NCBI GenBank assembly: GCA_910584145.1
Contig: CAJTXX010000032.1
Location: forward strand, 1-24,349
Source of the DNA: an uncultured Eggerthellaceae bacterium
GTDB lineage: Bacteria > Actinomycetota > Coriobacteriia > Coriobacteriales > Eggerthellaceae
Direction: 5' to 3'
DNA length: 24,349 nucleotides
Shown here one piece after another: positions 6,987-15,206 of this stretch (the first letter of the stretch is position 1; each line of letters begins with the position of its first letter). The translations under genes were made by a program, and so were the position numbers. The notes under the pieces were generated by a model. That model was not told the origin of the DNA. It did no database searches and worked only from the letters and a program-made list of their open reading frames with translations.

Positions 6987-8609
6987 TCAGCCGATAGCTG
7001 GGCCGGGGATGACCATCATAGCCGTCGTCACTATGAACATGCAGACCACACCGAGTATCAAGAATAGCTTCCAGCCGAACTTCAACCAGGTGGTGTACTC
7101 TACCTTGGCCAAGGCCAAGCCGCCCATGATAGCGCCGGACGTCGGGGTGAACAGGTTCACCAAGCCGTTGCCTGCGCTGAAGATCATGGTCATGACGTCG
7201 GGCGAGAACCCGAGCTCGTTGGCCAGGCCGCCCATGATAGGGATGGACACCGTCGCCATGCCCGAAGAGGACGGGATCAGGAACGATAGCACCACGTACA
7301 GCAGGAACGACAATGGCGCGAATACGATGGCCGACAAGCCCGTGAGCGCAGCCGCTGCATTGGTCAAGATCCACATGTCGAGGCCGGTCTCGCCCATCAG
7401 AACGGTGATGGAGCGCGCCAGCGCGATGATCAGCACGACCGACATCATGTCAGCAGCGCCGCTGATGAAGGTCTTGACGAACCGGTTCTCAGACACGCCG
7501 CCGATGACGCCGATGATGAGAGCCATGATGAGGAACCACGTGGAAGCCTCGTCGAAGTACCACTGGCCCAGCGGAACGCCGGTCAGGAACGACGACCAAG
7601 CCGGGGTGACCTGCTCTTCGGCGGTGGCCACGCCCTCGACGGTGCCATCAAGCGCGAGAGAGCTCTCGGTAGCCTCGTCATACACGGCTACGATATCGTC
7701 GCCGCTGACCGTAGTCTCCACCTCTTCGTAGGTGGCACCCTGCACGAACCCGTCGAAGCCGAGGTCTTCCCACGGGATGAAGCTGACGATCATGACCACG
7801 AACGTCAGAGCGAACACGATGAGCGACCACTTCTGGCGGCCGGTCATCTTCGGGGTGGCTGCCTGGTCGCCCGTTGCGGCCTCGACCTCAGACTCGGCCA
7901 TGCCCCACTCGTTCATCATATCCTCTTGCTCTTGCAGGGACAGGAAGGTGGAACCCTTATCGGCCTTCACCTTCTTGGCATAGCGCATGACGAACACGAT
8001 GGATATAGCAAGGGTGACGAACCAGAGCACGACGCCGATGCCCATGACCACGAGCTGATCGGGGACGATGCCCATGCTCTTGAGCGCGTCGTTGGCGACG
8101 CCGACGGCGAACGGGTTCACCGTGGAGCCCAGAACGCCGCAGCCAGCGCCGAGCAGCACCACGGCCGCGCCGGTCAGGCTATCGAAGCCCGCCGCCACCA
8201 TCGTGGCTGCCAGGAGCAGGTAGAACGGCACGGTCTCTTCGCACATGCCGTACGTGCTGCCGCCGATGGAGAAGAGGATCATCAAGATGGGGATGAGCAC
8301 CAGCTCGTTGCCCTTGAGCTTATGCACCAGCGCAGCGATGCCCGCATCGAGCGCGCCTGTCTCGGTGATGATGCCGAGGAAGCCGCCCAGGATGAGGACG
8401 AACAAGCACACGCCGATAGCATCTTGGAAGCCGAGGACCGGCGCGGTGACGACACCGGCCAAGGTGGCGCCCTCGACGCCCTCGACCCCGACAGCGCTCA
8501 TGATGACGGTGATGATAGCCAGCACCACCAAGATGATGAGCAGGATAGTGAAAGCAGATAATGTTGCGCGCTTCTTCTTCTGCTTCGTGTCAGTAGTCAC
8601 AGCTGACAT
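6987..8609 (-). CDS. YfcC-family arginine/ornithine antiporter candidate (ArcD-like)
   Basis: Membrane carrier of 540 residues in the YfcC/DcuC-related family, last gene of the arc operon. It probably exchanges arginine for ornithine. There are about twelve hydrophobic segments. Family-typical stretches are FSIGGSTYGMCEETVPFY near residues 113-130, GSTVNPFAVGVAND near 161-174, FLIPSSSGMATVSIPIMGGL near 443-462 and LFTPTSGAIMGGLALAKVEY near 486-505. The start ATG at 8607-8609 follows AAAGGTAAG. Oddity: residues about 282-352, between two helices, form a long acidic, soluble segment (from GFDGF to QWYFDEAST) that seems longer than the matching loop in YfcC proteins I know. Classical ArcD is an APC-type antiporter; here a different family appears to fill the role. 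The substrate is inferred from operon position. Confidence 0.85.
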   Translation of the reverse strand: MSAVTTDTKQKKKRATLSAFTILLIILVVLAIITVIMSAVGVEGVEGATLAGVVTAPVLGFQDAIGVCLFVLILGGFLGIITETGALDAGIAALVHKLKGNELVLIPILMILFSIGGSTYGMCEETVPFYLLLAATMVAAGFDSLTGAAVVLLGAGCGVLGSTVNPFAVGVANDALKSMGIVPDQLVVMGIGVVLWFVTLAISIVFVMRYAKKVKADKGSTFLSLQEQEDMMNEWGMAESEVEAATGDQAATPKMTGRQKWSLIVFALTFVVMIVSFIPWEDLGFDGFVQGATYEEVETTVSGDDIVAVYDEATESSLALDGTVEGVATAEEQVTPAWSSFLTGVPLGQWYFDEASTWFLIMALIIGVIGGVSENRFVKTFISGAADMMSVVLIIALARSITVLMGETGLDMWILTNAAAALTGLSAIVFAPLSFLLYVVLSFLIPSSSGMATVSIPIMGGLANELGFSPDVMTMIFSAGNGLVNLFTPTSGAIMGGLALAKVEYTTWLKFGWKLFLILGVVCMFIVTTAMMVIPGPAIG

Positions 8610-8629
8610 GATCTTACCTTTCTACTAGG

Positions 8630-8647
8630 TCCGGCTTGCCCGCCGGA
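8630..8647 (-). repeat. small stem-loop between arcC and arcD-like genes
   Basis: TCCGGC and GCCGGA are perfect 6-bp arms around a six-base loop, in the 53-nt gap just upstream of the ribosome site of the arcD-like gene. No T-run follows. It may serve as an RNA processing or stability element. Confidence 0.4.
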
Positions 8648-8662
8648 TCGCGTGCATCACGC

Positions 8663-9619
8663 CTAGCCGACCGTGATGGTGGTGCCGGTCTCGCCGCGCA
8701 GGCCCTCTGCGGCCTTCTCCAGCGAGGTGATGAGCGCCGTGCCCTTCGGGTACTCGGTCAGGTACTCGATGCACGCCTGCACCTTCGGCAGCATGGAGCC
8801 GGGGGCGAACTGGCCCTCCTCGATGTAGGCCCGCGCCTGAGAGATGGTCATGGTGTCGATCTCCTGCTGATCGGGCTTGCCGAAGTTGATGGCCACCTTC
8901 TCCACCGCGGTCAGGATGACCAGCATGTCGGCCTCGAACCCAGCCGCCAGCTTCGCGCTGGTGCGGTCCTTGTCGATGACAGCGGGCACACCGTGGTAGG
9001 AGTCGTCGTACTCGAACACCGGCACGCCGCCGCCGCCCGCAGCGATGACCACATAACCGTCATCCATCAGGTCTTTGATAGCGTCTATCTCGACGATGCG
9101 CTGCGGTTTGGGGCTCGCCACCATCATCCGCCAGCCGCGGCCGGCATCCTCGGCGAACGTAGCGCCCGTCTCCTCAGCGCGCTTCTTGGCCTCTTCCTCG
9201 GACAGGAAAGGCCCCACCGGCTTCGTGGGATGCTGGAACGCCGGGTCCTCCGGGTAGACGACCGTCTGCGTGGCGATGCACGCGGTGGAGCGCAGGATGG
9301 ACCGGCGCTTCAACTCGCCCAGAAGCGCCTGCGAGAGCTGATAGCCGATGTAGCCTTGGCTCATGGCGCCGCACTCGGGGAACGGCATCTCGGGGATGGA
9401 ATCGTCGTGCGCGCTTGCCTCCGAGAACGCATTGGATATCATTCCCACCTGGGGACCGTTCCCATGGGAAACGACGACATTGATGCCCTCGGCGATCATG
9501 TCAACGATATGCACCGCGGTCTCTTCGACGAGCTTGAGCTGCTCTTCGGGCGTGTTGCCCAGAGCGTTGCCGCCCAAAGCGATGACCACGCTCTTGCCGT
9601 CGCCTTTCACGTATGCCAT
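8663..9619 (-). CDS. arcC: carbamate kinase
   Basis: Third enzyme of the arginine deiminase pathway: carbamoyl phosphate plus ADP gives ATP, carbon dioxide and ammonia. It has 318 residues, the usual length. Amino acid kinase fold motifs are visible: VVIALGGNALG at the N-terminus, VSHGNGPQVGM, FPECGAMSQGYIGY, VIAAGGGGVPV, VIDKDRTSAKLA, and GSMLPKVQACI near the C-terminus. A GTG at 9626-9628 is in frame, but ATG at 9617-9619 lies eight nucleotides after an AAGGGG ribosome site, so the ATG is preferred. The terminator-like hairpin at 9658-9687 separates it from arcB. Confidence 0.95.
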   Translation of the reverse strand: MAYVKGDGKSVVIALGGNALGNTPEEQLKLVEETAVHIVDMIAEGINVVVSHGNGPQVGMISNAFSEASAHDDSIPEMPFPECGAMSQGYIGYQLSQALLGELKRRSILRSTACIATQTVVYPEDPAFQHPTKPVGPFLSEEEAKKRAEETGATFAEDAGRGWRMMVASPKPQRIVEIDAIKDLMDDGYVVIAAGGGGVPVFEYDDSYHGVPAVIDKDRTSAKLAAGFEADMLVILTAVEKVAINFGKPDQQEIDTMTISQARAYIEEGQFAPGSMLPKVQACIEYLTEYPKGTALITSLEKAAEGLRGETGTTITVG

Positions 9620-9650
9620 TCGTATCACCCCTTCCTATATCGGATCGGAA

Positions 9651-9687
9651 AATATAAGGGGGCCGCGCCTGTTGGCTGCCGGCCCCC
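9651..9687 (-). terminator. terminator-like hairpin between arcB and arcC
   Basis: Outer stem GGGGGCCG / CGGCCCCC (9658-9665 and 9680-9687) with an inner GCC TGTT GGC stem (9667-9676). On the minus strand it is followed by TTATATTTT. It lies 10 nt after the arcB stop. It probably acts as a partial terminator or 3'-end stabiliser that gives more arcA-arcB than arcC-arcD transcript, since no separate promoter for arcC is obvious. Confidence 0.65.
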
Positions 9688-9697
9688 GTGAGAACTG

Positions 9698-10693
9698 CTA
9701 GCGCAAGGTCGCGTACATGATGGCCTTGATGGAGTGCATGCGGTTCTCGGCCTCGTCGAACACCCTCGACTGCGTGGACTCGAACACCTCGTCGGCGACT
9801 TCCATCTCGGTGATGCCGAACTTCTCGGCGATGTCGGCACCGATGGTGGTGTTGGTGTCGTGGAACGACGGCAGGCAGTGCATGAAGATGGCGTCCTTGT
9901 CAGCAAGGGCCATGAGCTCCTTGGTGACGCGGAACGGCTCGAGCTCCTTGATGCGCTCGGCCCACAGCTCCTCCGGCTCGCCCATGGACACCCAGATGTC
10001 GGTGTAGAGCACGTTGGCGCCGGTAGCGGCTTCCTTGGCATTGTCGGTGAACTCCACCGAGCCGCCCGTCTCCTTGCATATCTCCTTGCAGGTGTCGATC
10101 AGGCTCTGCTCGGGCAGCAGCTCCTTCGGGCCGCAGCCCACGAAGTGCAGGCCCAGCTTCGAGCACGCCACCATGAGCGAGTTGCCCATGTTGTTGCGCA
10201 GGTCGCCGAAGAACACGAACTTCAACCCCTTGATGCCCGTGGGGAAGTTCTCCTTGACGGTGAGCATGTCGGCGATCATCTGCGTGGGATGGAACTCGTC
10301 GGTCAGGCCGTTCCATACCGGCACGCCAGACTTCTCGGCCAGCTCTTCCACATCGGACTGCTTGAAGCCGCGGAACTCGATGCCGTCGTAGAAGCGGCCG
10401 AGCACACGCGCGGTGTCCTCGATGGATTCCTTCTTGCCCATCTGGGAGCTGCCCGGATCGAGGTAGGTGACGCCCATGCCGAGGTCCATGCCCGCGACCT
10501 CGAACGAGCAGCGGGTGCGCGTGGAGGTCTTCTGGAACAGCAGGACGATGTTCTTGCCCTCAAGATAGCGGTGAGGCGTTCCGGTGCGCTTCAGGTTCTT
10601 GAAGTCTTGAGAGAGATCGATGAGGTAATTGATCTCGTCGGGGGTGAAGTCGAGCAGCTTGGTGAAGCTGCGGCCGCTCAGATTGACTGGCAT
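9698..10693 (-). CDS. arcB: ornithine carbamoyltransferase, catabolic
   Basis: Second step of the arginine deiminase pathway: citrulline plus phosphate gives ornithine and carbamoyl phosphate. It has 331 residues. The carbamoyl phosphate site STRTRCSFEVA is near residues 56-66, HPTQMIAD near 136-143, the ornithine loop region DIWVSMGEP near 230-238, and FMHCLPSFHD near 271-280. The ATG at 10691-10693 follows AAAGGAATA. Sequence alone does not separate catabolic from anabolic enzymes; the position between arcA and arcC and the absence of other arginine synthesis genes make it catabolic. The arcA gene lies 147 nt upstream across a structured gap. Confidence 0.95.
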   Translation of the reverse strand: MPVNLSGRSFTKLLDFTPDEINYLIDLSQDFKNLKRTGTPHRYLEGKNIVLLFQKTSTRTRCSFEVAGMDLGMGVTYLDPGSSQMGKKESIEDTARVLGRFYDGIEFRGFKQSDVEELAEKSGVPVWNGLTDEFHPTQMIADMLTVKENFPTGIKGLKFVFFGDLRNNMGNSLMVACSKLGLHFVGCGPKELLPEQSLIDTCKEICKETGGSVEFTDNAKEAATGANVLYTDIWVSMGEPEELWAERIKELEPFRVTKELMALADKDAIFMHCLPSFHDTNTTIGADIAEKFGITEMEVADEVFESTQSRVFDEAENRMHSIKAIMYATLR

Positions 10694-10734
10694 GATTATT
10701 CCTTTCTTCGGGGGCCTCTGGCCCGCTCTTCTGT

Positions 10735-10786
10735 CTGCGCCACCTTGGATGCTATCGCTTCCGCTCCGGCTCCCAAGGCAGCGCAG
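10735..10786 (-). repeat. 14-bp stem-loop between arcA and arcB
   Basis: Arms at 10735-10748 (CTGCGCCACCTTGG) and 10773-10786 (CCAAGGCAGCGCAG) pair over 14 positions. In the minus-strand RNA the only two non-Watson-Crick positions are G-U pairs. The loop is 24 nt. No U-run follows, so this is more likely an mRNA processing or stabilising element than a terminator. The remainder of the 147-nt gap shows only the arcB ribosome site and a weak 5-bp hairpin. Confidence 0.6.
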
Positions 10787-10840
10787 CGTTCGAATACCGA
10801 GCCGTTTCCGCTACGTGATGTTGCTGCAAAAAGGGCTAGG

Positions 10841-12064
10841 CTACTTGTCCTCGCGCCATATCGGCATGCTCATGCAGCGCGGGCCGCCACGGCCTCGGGA
10901 CAGCTCTGCCGAGGGCATCTCCAGCACGTTGATGCCTTCCTTGCGCAGCACGTCGTTGGTGACGTTGTTGCGCTGGTAGACCACGACGGTGCCGGGGCGC
11001 ACGCACAGCGTGTTGCTGCCGTCGTTCCACTGCTCGCGCTCGGCTGCGATGCGGTCGCCGCCGCCGCAGGGGATCAGCTTCACCTTCTCGCCCACGTACT
11101 CGGTCAGGATCTCTTCCAGCGTCTCGTTGCGCTCGCGCACGTTGATGCCGCCCTTGCCGTCAGCCTTTATCTCGAACACGGTCAGCGGGCCCATGATGCC
11201 GGGATGGATGGTGAACTTGTCGTGATCGATCTGGGTGAACACCGTATCCAGGTGCATGAACGCACGGGAGTTCGGGATGTTGAACGCGAGGATGGTCTCC
11301 ACTGGGGAGGTGTGAGAGTAGAAGATGTTCTTCGCGATCTGGTCGATGGCATCGGGCTCGGTGCGCTGGGAGATGCCGATGGCCAGCGTCTTCTCGTTGA
11401 TGTTGAGGATGTCGCCGCCCTCGATGTGGAACGTGTAGTCGCGCTCGTAGTACTGCGGCACGTCCTGGTAGTCCGGATGATACTTGAAGATGTAATCGCC
11501 GTAGATGGTCTCGCGGTTACGCGTCTGCGAGTACATGCGGTTGATGGACACGCCGTTGCCGATCATCGCGAACGGATCGCGGGTGAAGTACAGGTTCGGC
11601 ATGGGAGCGCAGACCAGCTTAGAGGTGTCGCTGACCAGGTCGACCAAGGAATCGCTCTTGTCGGTGTGGAGCTCTTGCAGGTTCACGCCCGCCATCGTCT
11701 TGAGCACCAGGTCCTTGTTCGAAGCATAGTTGTCGTTGACGTAGTCGTAGATGATCTTCTGATAGCGCTCGGTGCGGATACCCGCCTCGAAGATCCACTG
11801 CTTCAGGAACTTCTCGCGCAGCTCAGGGTACTTGTCCATGACCTCGGCCATGAGGTCTTCCAGATAGACGACCTCGACACCTTCCCCACGGAGGATCTCA
11901 GCGAAAGCATCGTGCTCCTGCTGTGCTACCTCCAAAAACGGGATATCGTCGAAGAGCAGCTCTTCCAACGTGTTCGGGGTGAGGTTGAGCAGCTCATCCC
12001 CAGGACGGTGAAGCAGAACCTTCTTCAAGGGCATGATCTCGCTCTTGACATTCACGCCTGACAT
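10841..12064 (-). CDS. arcA: arginine deiminase
   Basis: First enzyme of the pathway: L-arginine plus water gives citrulline and ammonia. It has 407 residues, normal for ArcA. The guanidino-modifying fold is shown by LKKVLLHRPGDELLNLTP at the N-terminus, FTRDPFAMIGNG near residues 155-166, HIEGGDILNINE, HLDTVFTQID near 260-270, and the catalytic cysteine (about residue 397) in GGPRCMSMPI close to the C-terminus. The frame extends upstream to 12124, but ATG at 12062-12064 follows a perfect AAGGAGG and begins the family-typical sequence. It is the first gene of a four-gene operon and is divergent from a PucR-type regulator. Confidence 0.96.
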   Translation of the reverse strand: MSGVNVKSEIMPLKKVLLHRPGDELLNLTPNTLEELLFDDIPFLEVAQQEHDAFAEILRGEGVEVVYLEDLMAEVMDKYPELREKFLKQWIFEAGIRTERYQKIIYDYVNDNYASNKDLVLKTMAGVNLQELHTDKSDSLVDLVSDTSKLVCAPMPNLYFTRDPFAMIGNGVSINRMYSQTRNRETIYGDYIFKYHPDYQDVPQYYERDYTFHIEGGDILNINEKTLAIGISQRTEPDAIDQIAKNIFYSHTSPVETILAFNIPNSRAFMHLDTVFTQIDHDKFTIHPGIMGPLTVFEIKADGKGGINVRERNETLEEILTEYVGEKVKLIPCGGGDRIAAEREQWNDGSNTLCVRPGTVVVYQRNNVTNDVLRKEGINVLEMPSAELSRGRGGPRCMSMPIWREDK

Positions 12065-12248
12065 GGTTCCCTCCTTCTTTCTTTGAACGTACCGGATACT
12101 CTGCATGCGCCTGAGCTGGCGCAATACCTATGAGCCCATTGTAGGAAGGGGGCGATTTGATTACTATGTGTGTCATGAACATGTTTTCTAATGGTTTATG
12201 TTCAGTATCCACATGGTTTCATTGTTTTCTTACGTGAGATAACAGAAT
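12065..12248. promoter_or_regulatory. regulatory gap between arcA and the PucR-type gene
   Basis: This AT-richer 184-nt gap must hold both divergent promoters. A TACAAT -10 candidate for arcA lies on the minus strand at 12138-12143 without a good -35 box. An inverted repeat TGAACAT-15 nt-ATGTTCA spans 12176-12204. ATGGTTT is repeated at 12191-12197 and 12213-12219, 22 nt (two helical turns) apart. A 6-bp hairpin TGCGCC/GGCGCA (12106-12111 and 12118-12123) would be in the arcA leader. The inverted repeat is the best operator candidate for the PucR-type regulator. Confidence 0.5.
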
Positions 12249-13844
12249 ATGGAACAGAATGTAAACGGATCGGAAAGGCGGCCCGCCATGATGTTCCCCC
12301 TCGATATCATTATTGGTTTATGCGAGCGCGCGGGCATCGCCGTACGCCAGGGTCCGAAGCATCCAGACGCCCTGTTCAGCTGGGTTTCAGCCATATCTGA
12401 GCACGATGACGACGGCGAGCAGACGGGCAGCCGCACCGTGCATGTCGTGGCAGACCTGGCAGAGGCGCCCGAGGGTGCCATCTGCGTCGTCACCGACCCT
12501 GCGACCAACCTGTCAGGCGTCCCTGCGAGCTCCGACCATATCTTCATCAGCACCGAGCTGCCCCCTACCGTGGTGGCCGACCATATCCAGCGCCGCCTCG
12601 TCAGCATCATCCAGTGGAACGACCAGATGGCCCAGATGCTCGAAGACGGCTGCATAACCCAAGACCTGTTGAAAGCCAGCGAGCCGGTGCTGCAATGCTA
12701 TGTGGGCCTGTCCGATTCCACGTTCTCGCTCATCGCGCATACGCCCAACATCCCGCCGCTCGACGGGTTCAGCCGCTTCTTCGTGGAGCACGGCTACTAC
12801 GACCCCCACGTGATCGACCTGGTGCGCCAGCAGCGTCTGATGCGCCAGTGGAACCTGCAAGACTGGACCTCGGTCGACAACAGCGACGAGTCGCCGCTGG
12901 GGCACCCCTTCGCGCAGCGCGTGATAAAGCAGCACGGCCGCTACGCCGCGCACCTCCTGATGGTATCCCCTACCCGCATAACCTCCCAGCACGTGTTCCT
13001 GTTCAACCTGCTGGTGAAGAAAGTCGAGGCGTGCCTGGCGCGGCACTGGCGCTTGGAGAACCCCCTCGAGCAGCGCTATACCTACCTGCTGAAAGAGGTG
13101 CTGTCCGGCAGCGCCTACGACGAGATAGAGCTCGAGGAGCGCGCTCGCATGCACGGGCTGCCGCTGGCCGGCCTGTTCGAGATGTGCCTGATAGACAGCG
13201 CATGGAAGACCATGCCGACGGAATACTTCGCCAAACAGGTGCTAGTGGGCATCCCCGATGCGAAAGTGGCCATGCACGGCGAGCAGGTGGCTGTGCTGCT
13301 GTGCGCCAGCAAGGAGCACCCAGAGCAGCTCGGCGAGCTGGAAGGCGCGCTGCAAGGGATCGTCGAGCGCATGAGGGTGCAGATGGGCATATCAGAGCGG
13401 TTCGAGCATCTGGCGCAAGCCGCCTTCGAGCTGGAGAAGGCGCGCATCGCGCTACGCTACGGGCATAAGCGCTCGCAGCGCTACATCGCCTTCGACCCCC
13501 AAAGCGCAGCCACCGAGGCAGTCTATCGCTTCCGGCGCTACTTCCCCTACTTCGCCACCGACCCATACGCGCGGCCGGAGAAGTTCATATCGAAGCTGCT
13601 CGCCAGCAGCAACCCGCTCGCGGAGCTGAAGACGGCCGACCGCGAGCGCGGCACGACCGATTTCGAGATACTGCGGAACTACCTGCACAGCGAGGGGCGC
13701 ATCAACACCGTATGCGAGACCATGCACATGCACCGCAACACCGTGACCTACCGCCTGGAGAAGATACGCCGGGTGGTCGGCGACGACCTCGACGACAGCG
13801 ACATGCGCATGTACCTGCGCATCTTGTACCTGCTCTTCGAGTAG
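12249..13844 (+). CDS. PucR/CdaR-type transcriptional regulator, candidate controller of the arc operon
   Basis: Cytoplasmic regulator of 531 residues. The C-terminal 60 residues (about 468-528) form the PucR-type helix-turn-helix: DFEILRNYLHSEGRINTVCE, MHMHRNTVTYRLEKIRRVVG, then DMRMYLRILYLL. The region before it resembles the GGDEF-like spacer of CdaR/PucR proteins (FEHLAQAAFELEKARIALRY). The N-terminal 250 residues are not recognisable as a known sensor. The start ATG at 12249 has only a weak GAGAT upstream; a later start would still keep the domain. It is divergent from arcA with a shared 184-nt gap, and its stop is 6 nt from the convergent channel gene. Family members often sense metabolites such as purine breakdown products or sugar acids; arginine or citrulline is a guess here. 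Confidence 0.83.
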   Translation: MEQNVNGSERRPAMMFPLDIIIGLCERAGIAVRQGPKHPDALFSWVSAISEHDDDGEQTGSRTVHVVADLAEAPEGAICVVTDPATNLSGVPASSDHIFISTELPPTVVADHIQRRLVSIIQWNDQMAQMLEDGCITQDLLKASEPVLQCYVGLSDSTFSLIAHTPNIPPLDGFSRFFVEHGYYDPHVIDLVRQQRLMRQWNLQDWTSVDNSDESPLGHPFAQRVIKQHGRYAAHLLMVSPTRITSQHVFLFNLLVKKVEACLARHWRLENPLEQRYTYLLKEVLSGSAYDEIELEERARMHGLPLAGLFEMCLIDSAWKTMPTEYFAKQVLVGIPDAKVAMHGEQVAVLLCASKEHPEQLGELEGALQGIVERMRVQMGISERFEHLAQAAFELEKARIALRYGHKRSQRYIAFDPQSAATEAVYRFRRYFPYFATDPYARPEKFISKLLASSNPLAELKTADRERGTTDFEILRNYLHSEGRINTVCETMHMHRNTVTYRLEKIRRVVGDDLDDSDMRMYLRILYLLFE

Positions 13845-13850
13845 CGCTGG

Positions 13851-14891
13851 TCAGGGGCGCAGGAGGCTCTCGGATCTGTCGCCGGGGGCCTGCGCGGGCT
13901 CAGGCTCAGGCGCTGCGGCCGATGCGCTCGCGGGCGCGTGGCTGCGCTCACCCGTGCGCTCGGGTTCGGACGGGCTCTCGCCGCCGCGGCCGTGCTCGCG
14001 GTCGCGCTCGGATGCGGGCCGCACGTCGCCGTCGTCCACATCCCGCTCGATGCGGCGCAGGCTGGCATTCTGGAACTCGGCCACGAAACCTGCTGAGAAG
14101 ATGCCACCGGGGATGGCCACCAGCGCCACCGACAAGAACATGATGGCCGACCCCACGATGCGCCCCCACGGCGTTATGGGCACCAGGTCGCCGTAGCCTG
14201 TCGCGGTTATGGTGGTAACGGCCCAGTAGATGCCCGACAGGAGGTTGTTGAACTTATCGGGCTGAGCAGGATGCTCTATCTCGTACATGACCACGCTCGC
14301 CACCACGATGAGCAGCGCCAGCACGAGGAACGACGCCACGATCTCCGATTTGCGCTTCTCGAGCACGCGCCCGATGGTGCGCAAGCCCCGCATATAGCGC
14401 GATATCTTCACCAAGCGCACCAAGCGCACCACATTCACCACCGTGCGCAGCTCGGGCGTCATGGGCACGAACCATGCGACCATGTTCGGCGCGAACGACA
14501 ACAGGTCGATGATGCCCAGCGGCGAGCAGATATAGCGCAATCGCGCTTTGGTGCGTGAGCAATCGCCGAAGGCCAGGTCGGCTATCCAGATGCGCGCGAG
14601 GTATTCTACGAAGAAGCAGAGCGTGGAGAAGGTGTAGAAGACGCTGATGACGCGCGTCGCGATAGGGTCGAGCCCCGGCTGCGCCGAGATGAACACCACG
14701 ATGGCGTTCAGCACGATGAGCACGAACAGCGCCGCACCGACGATCTTCGCGGGCAGCTTGGCATGCGCGACATTCTCCAGCGCGTAGAAGGTCTGGCGCT
14801 TGAACGCCGATGCGCGAGCGAACGCGAGCTGATGAGCGCGCTTCTGCGAACGCGTCTTCTTCGCTGTGCTGTCTGCTCCCTTATCGGGCAT
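13851..14891 (-). CDS. voltage-gated-type potassium channel (six-helix Kv-like)
   Basis: Membrane ion channel of 346 residues. Six hydrophobic segments can be placed. The fourth is a voltage-sensor helix with regularly spaced basic residues (VRLVRLVKISRYMRGLRTIGRVL), and the pore loop carries the selectivity filter TTITATGYGDLVP. The first 45 residues are basic and cytoplasmic. The C-terminal 80 residues after the last helix are rich in Arg, Glu, Pro and Ala with no visible RCK or cyclic-nucleotide domain. A GTG at 14910-14912 is in frame, but ATG at 14889-14891 follows GAGAGGAAGG and is preferred. The stop faces the PucR-type stop with a 6-nt gap, so no separate terminator fits between them. 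The gating role is inferred from the helix pattern. Confidence 0.9.
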   Translation of the reverse strand: MPDKGADSTAKKTRSQKRAHQLAFARASAFKRQTFYALENVAHAKLPAKIVGAALFVLIVLNAIVVFISAQPGLDPIATRVISVFYTFSTLCFFVEYLARIWIADLAFGDCSRTKARLRYICSPLGIIDLLSFAPNMVAWFVPMTPELRTVVNVVRLVRLVKISRYMRGLRTIGRVLEKRKSEIVASFLVLALLIVVASVVMYEIEHPAQPDKFNNLLSGIYWAVTTITATGYGDLVPITPWGRIVGSAIMFLSVALVAIPGGIFSAGFVAEFQNASLRRIERDVDDGDVRPASERDREHGRGGESPSEPERTGERSHAPASASAAAPEPEPAQAPGDRSESLLRP

Positions 14892-14930
14892 GCGGGTGCG
14901 CCTTCCTCTCACGGGCTCGCACCCAGCTTA

Positions 14931-15206
14931 TCACCGGATGGCGTGGCCTGCTCCCAGGAAACGCGAGGCGACGGCTATCAGCAGGATGGAACAGGTGGCT
15001 GCCAGCATGCAGGCGAGCCCTAAGATGCCTATCCACTCGCCCGTCTGGGCGATGCCCACACCCACCGCCGTCGCGGCGATGGCTGCCACGGCCACAGCGA
15101 GGATGGCTGCTTTGACCTTTACGAGGATGCGCTTCGCGCGGGGGATGTCTGTGCTCAATGCGGCTCCTGCCTTGCTCTTGTCGATGTGCTCTGTGCTCGC
15201 CGCCAC
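14931..15206 (-). CDS. small two-helix membrane protein, function unknown
   Basis: A 91-residue frame with a basic N-terminal third (RAKRILVKVK) and two hydrophobic stretches, AAILAVAVAAIAATAVGVGI and WIGILGLACMLAATCSILLI, joined by a short QTGEW loop. No known family is recognised. The GTG at 15204-15206 is the longest start. TTG at 15156-15158 has AGGAG five nucleotides upstream and would give a 75-residue product; the true start is uncertain. It lies 39 nt upstream of the potassium channel on the same strand and may be its partner, but this is only context. Confidence 0.55.
   Translation of the reverse strand: MAASTEHIDKSKAGAALSTDIPRAKRILVKVKAAILAVAVAAIAATAVGVGIAQTGEWIGILGLACMLAATCSILLIAVASRFLGAGHAIR

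Noticed and set aside
6922..7731. Plus-strand open frame starting in the terminator
   Set aside because: It starts within the terminator's A-run and is Met/Thr-rich antisense of a membrane protein gene.
9734..12061. Plus-strand open frame of 775 codons across arcB and arcA
   Set aside because: It runs antisense to two well-recognised enzymes and their intergenic gap and lacks a ribosome site.
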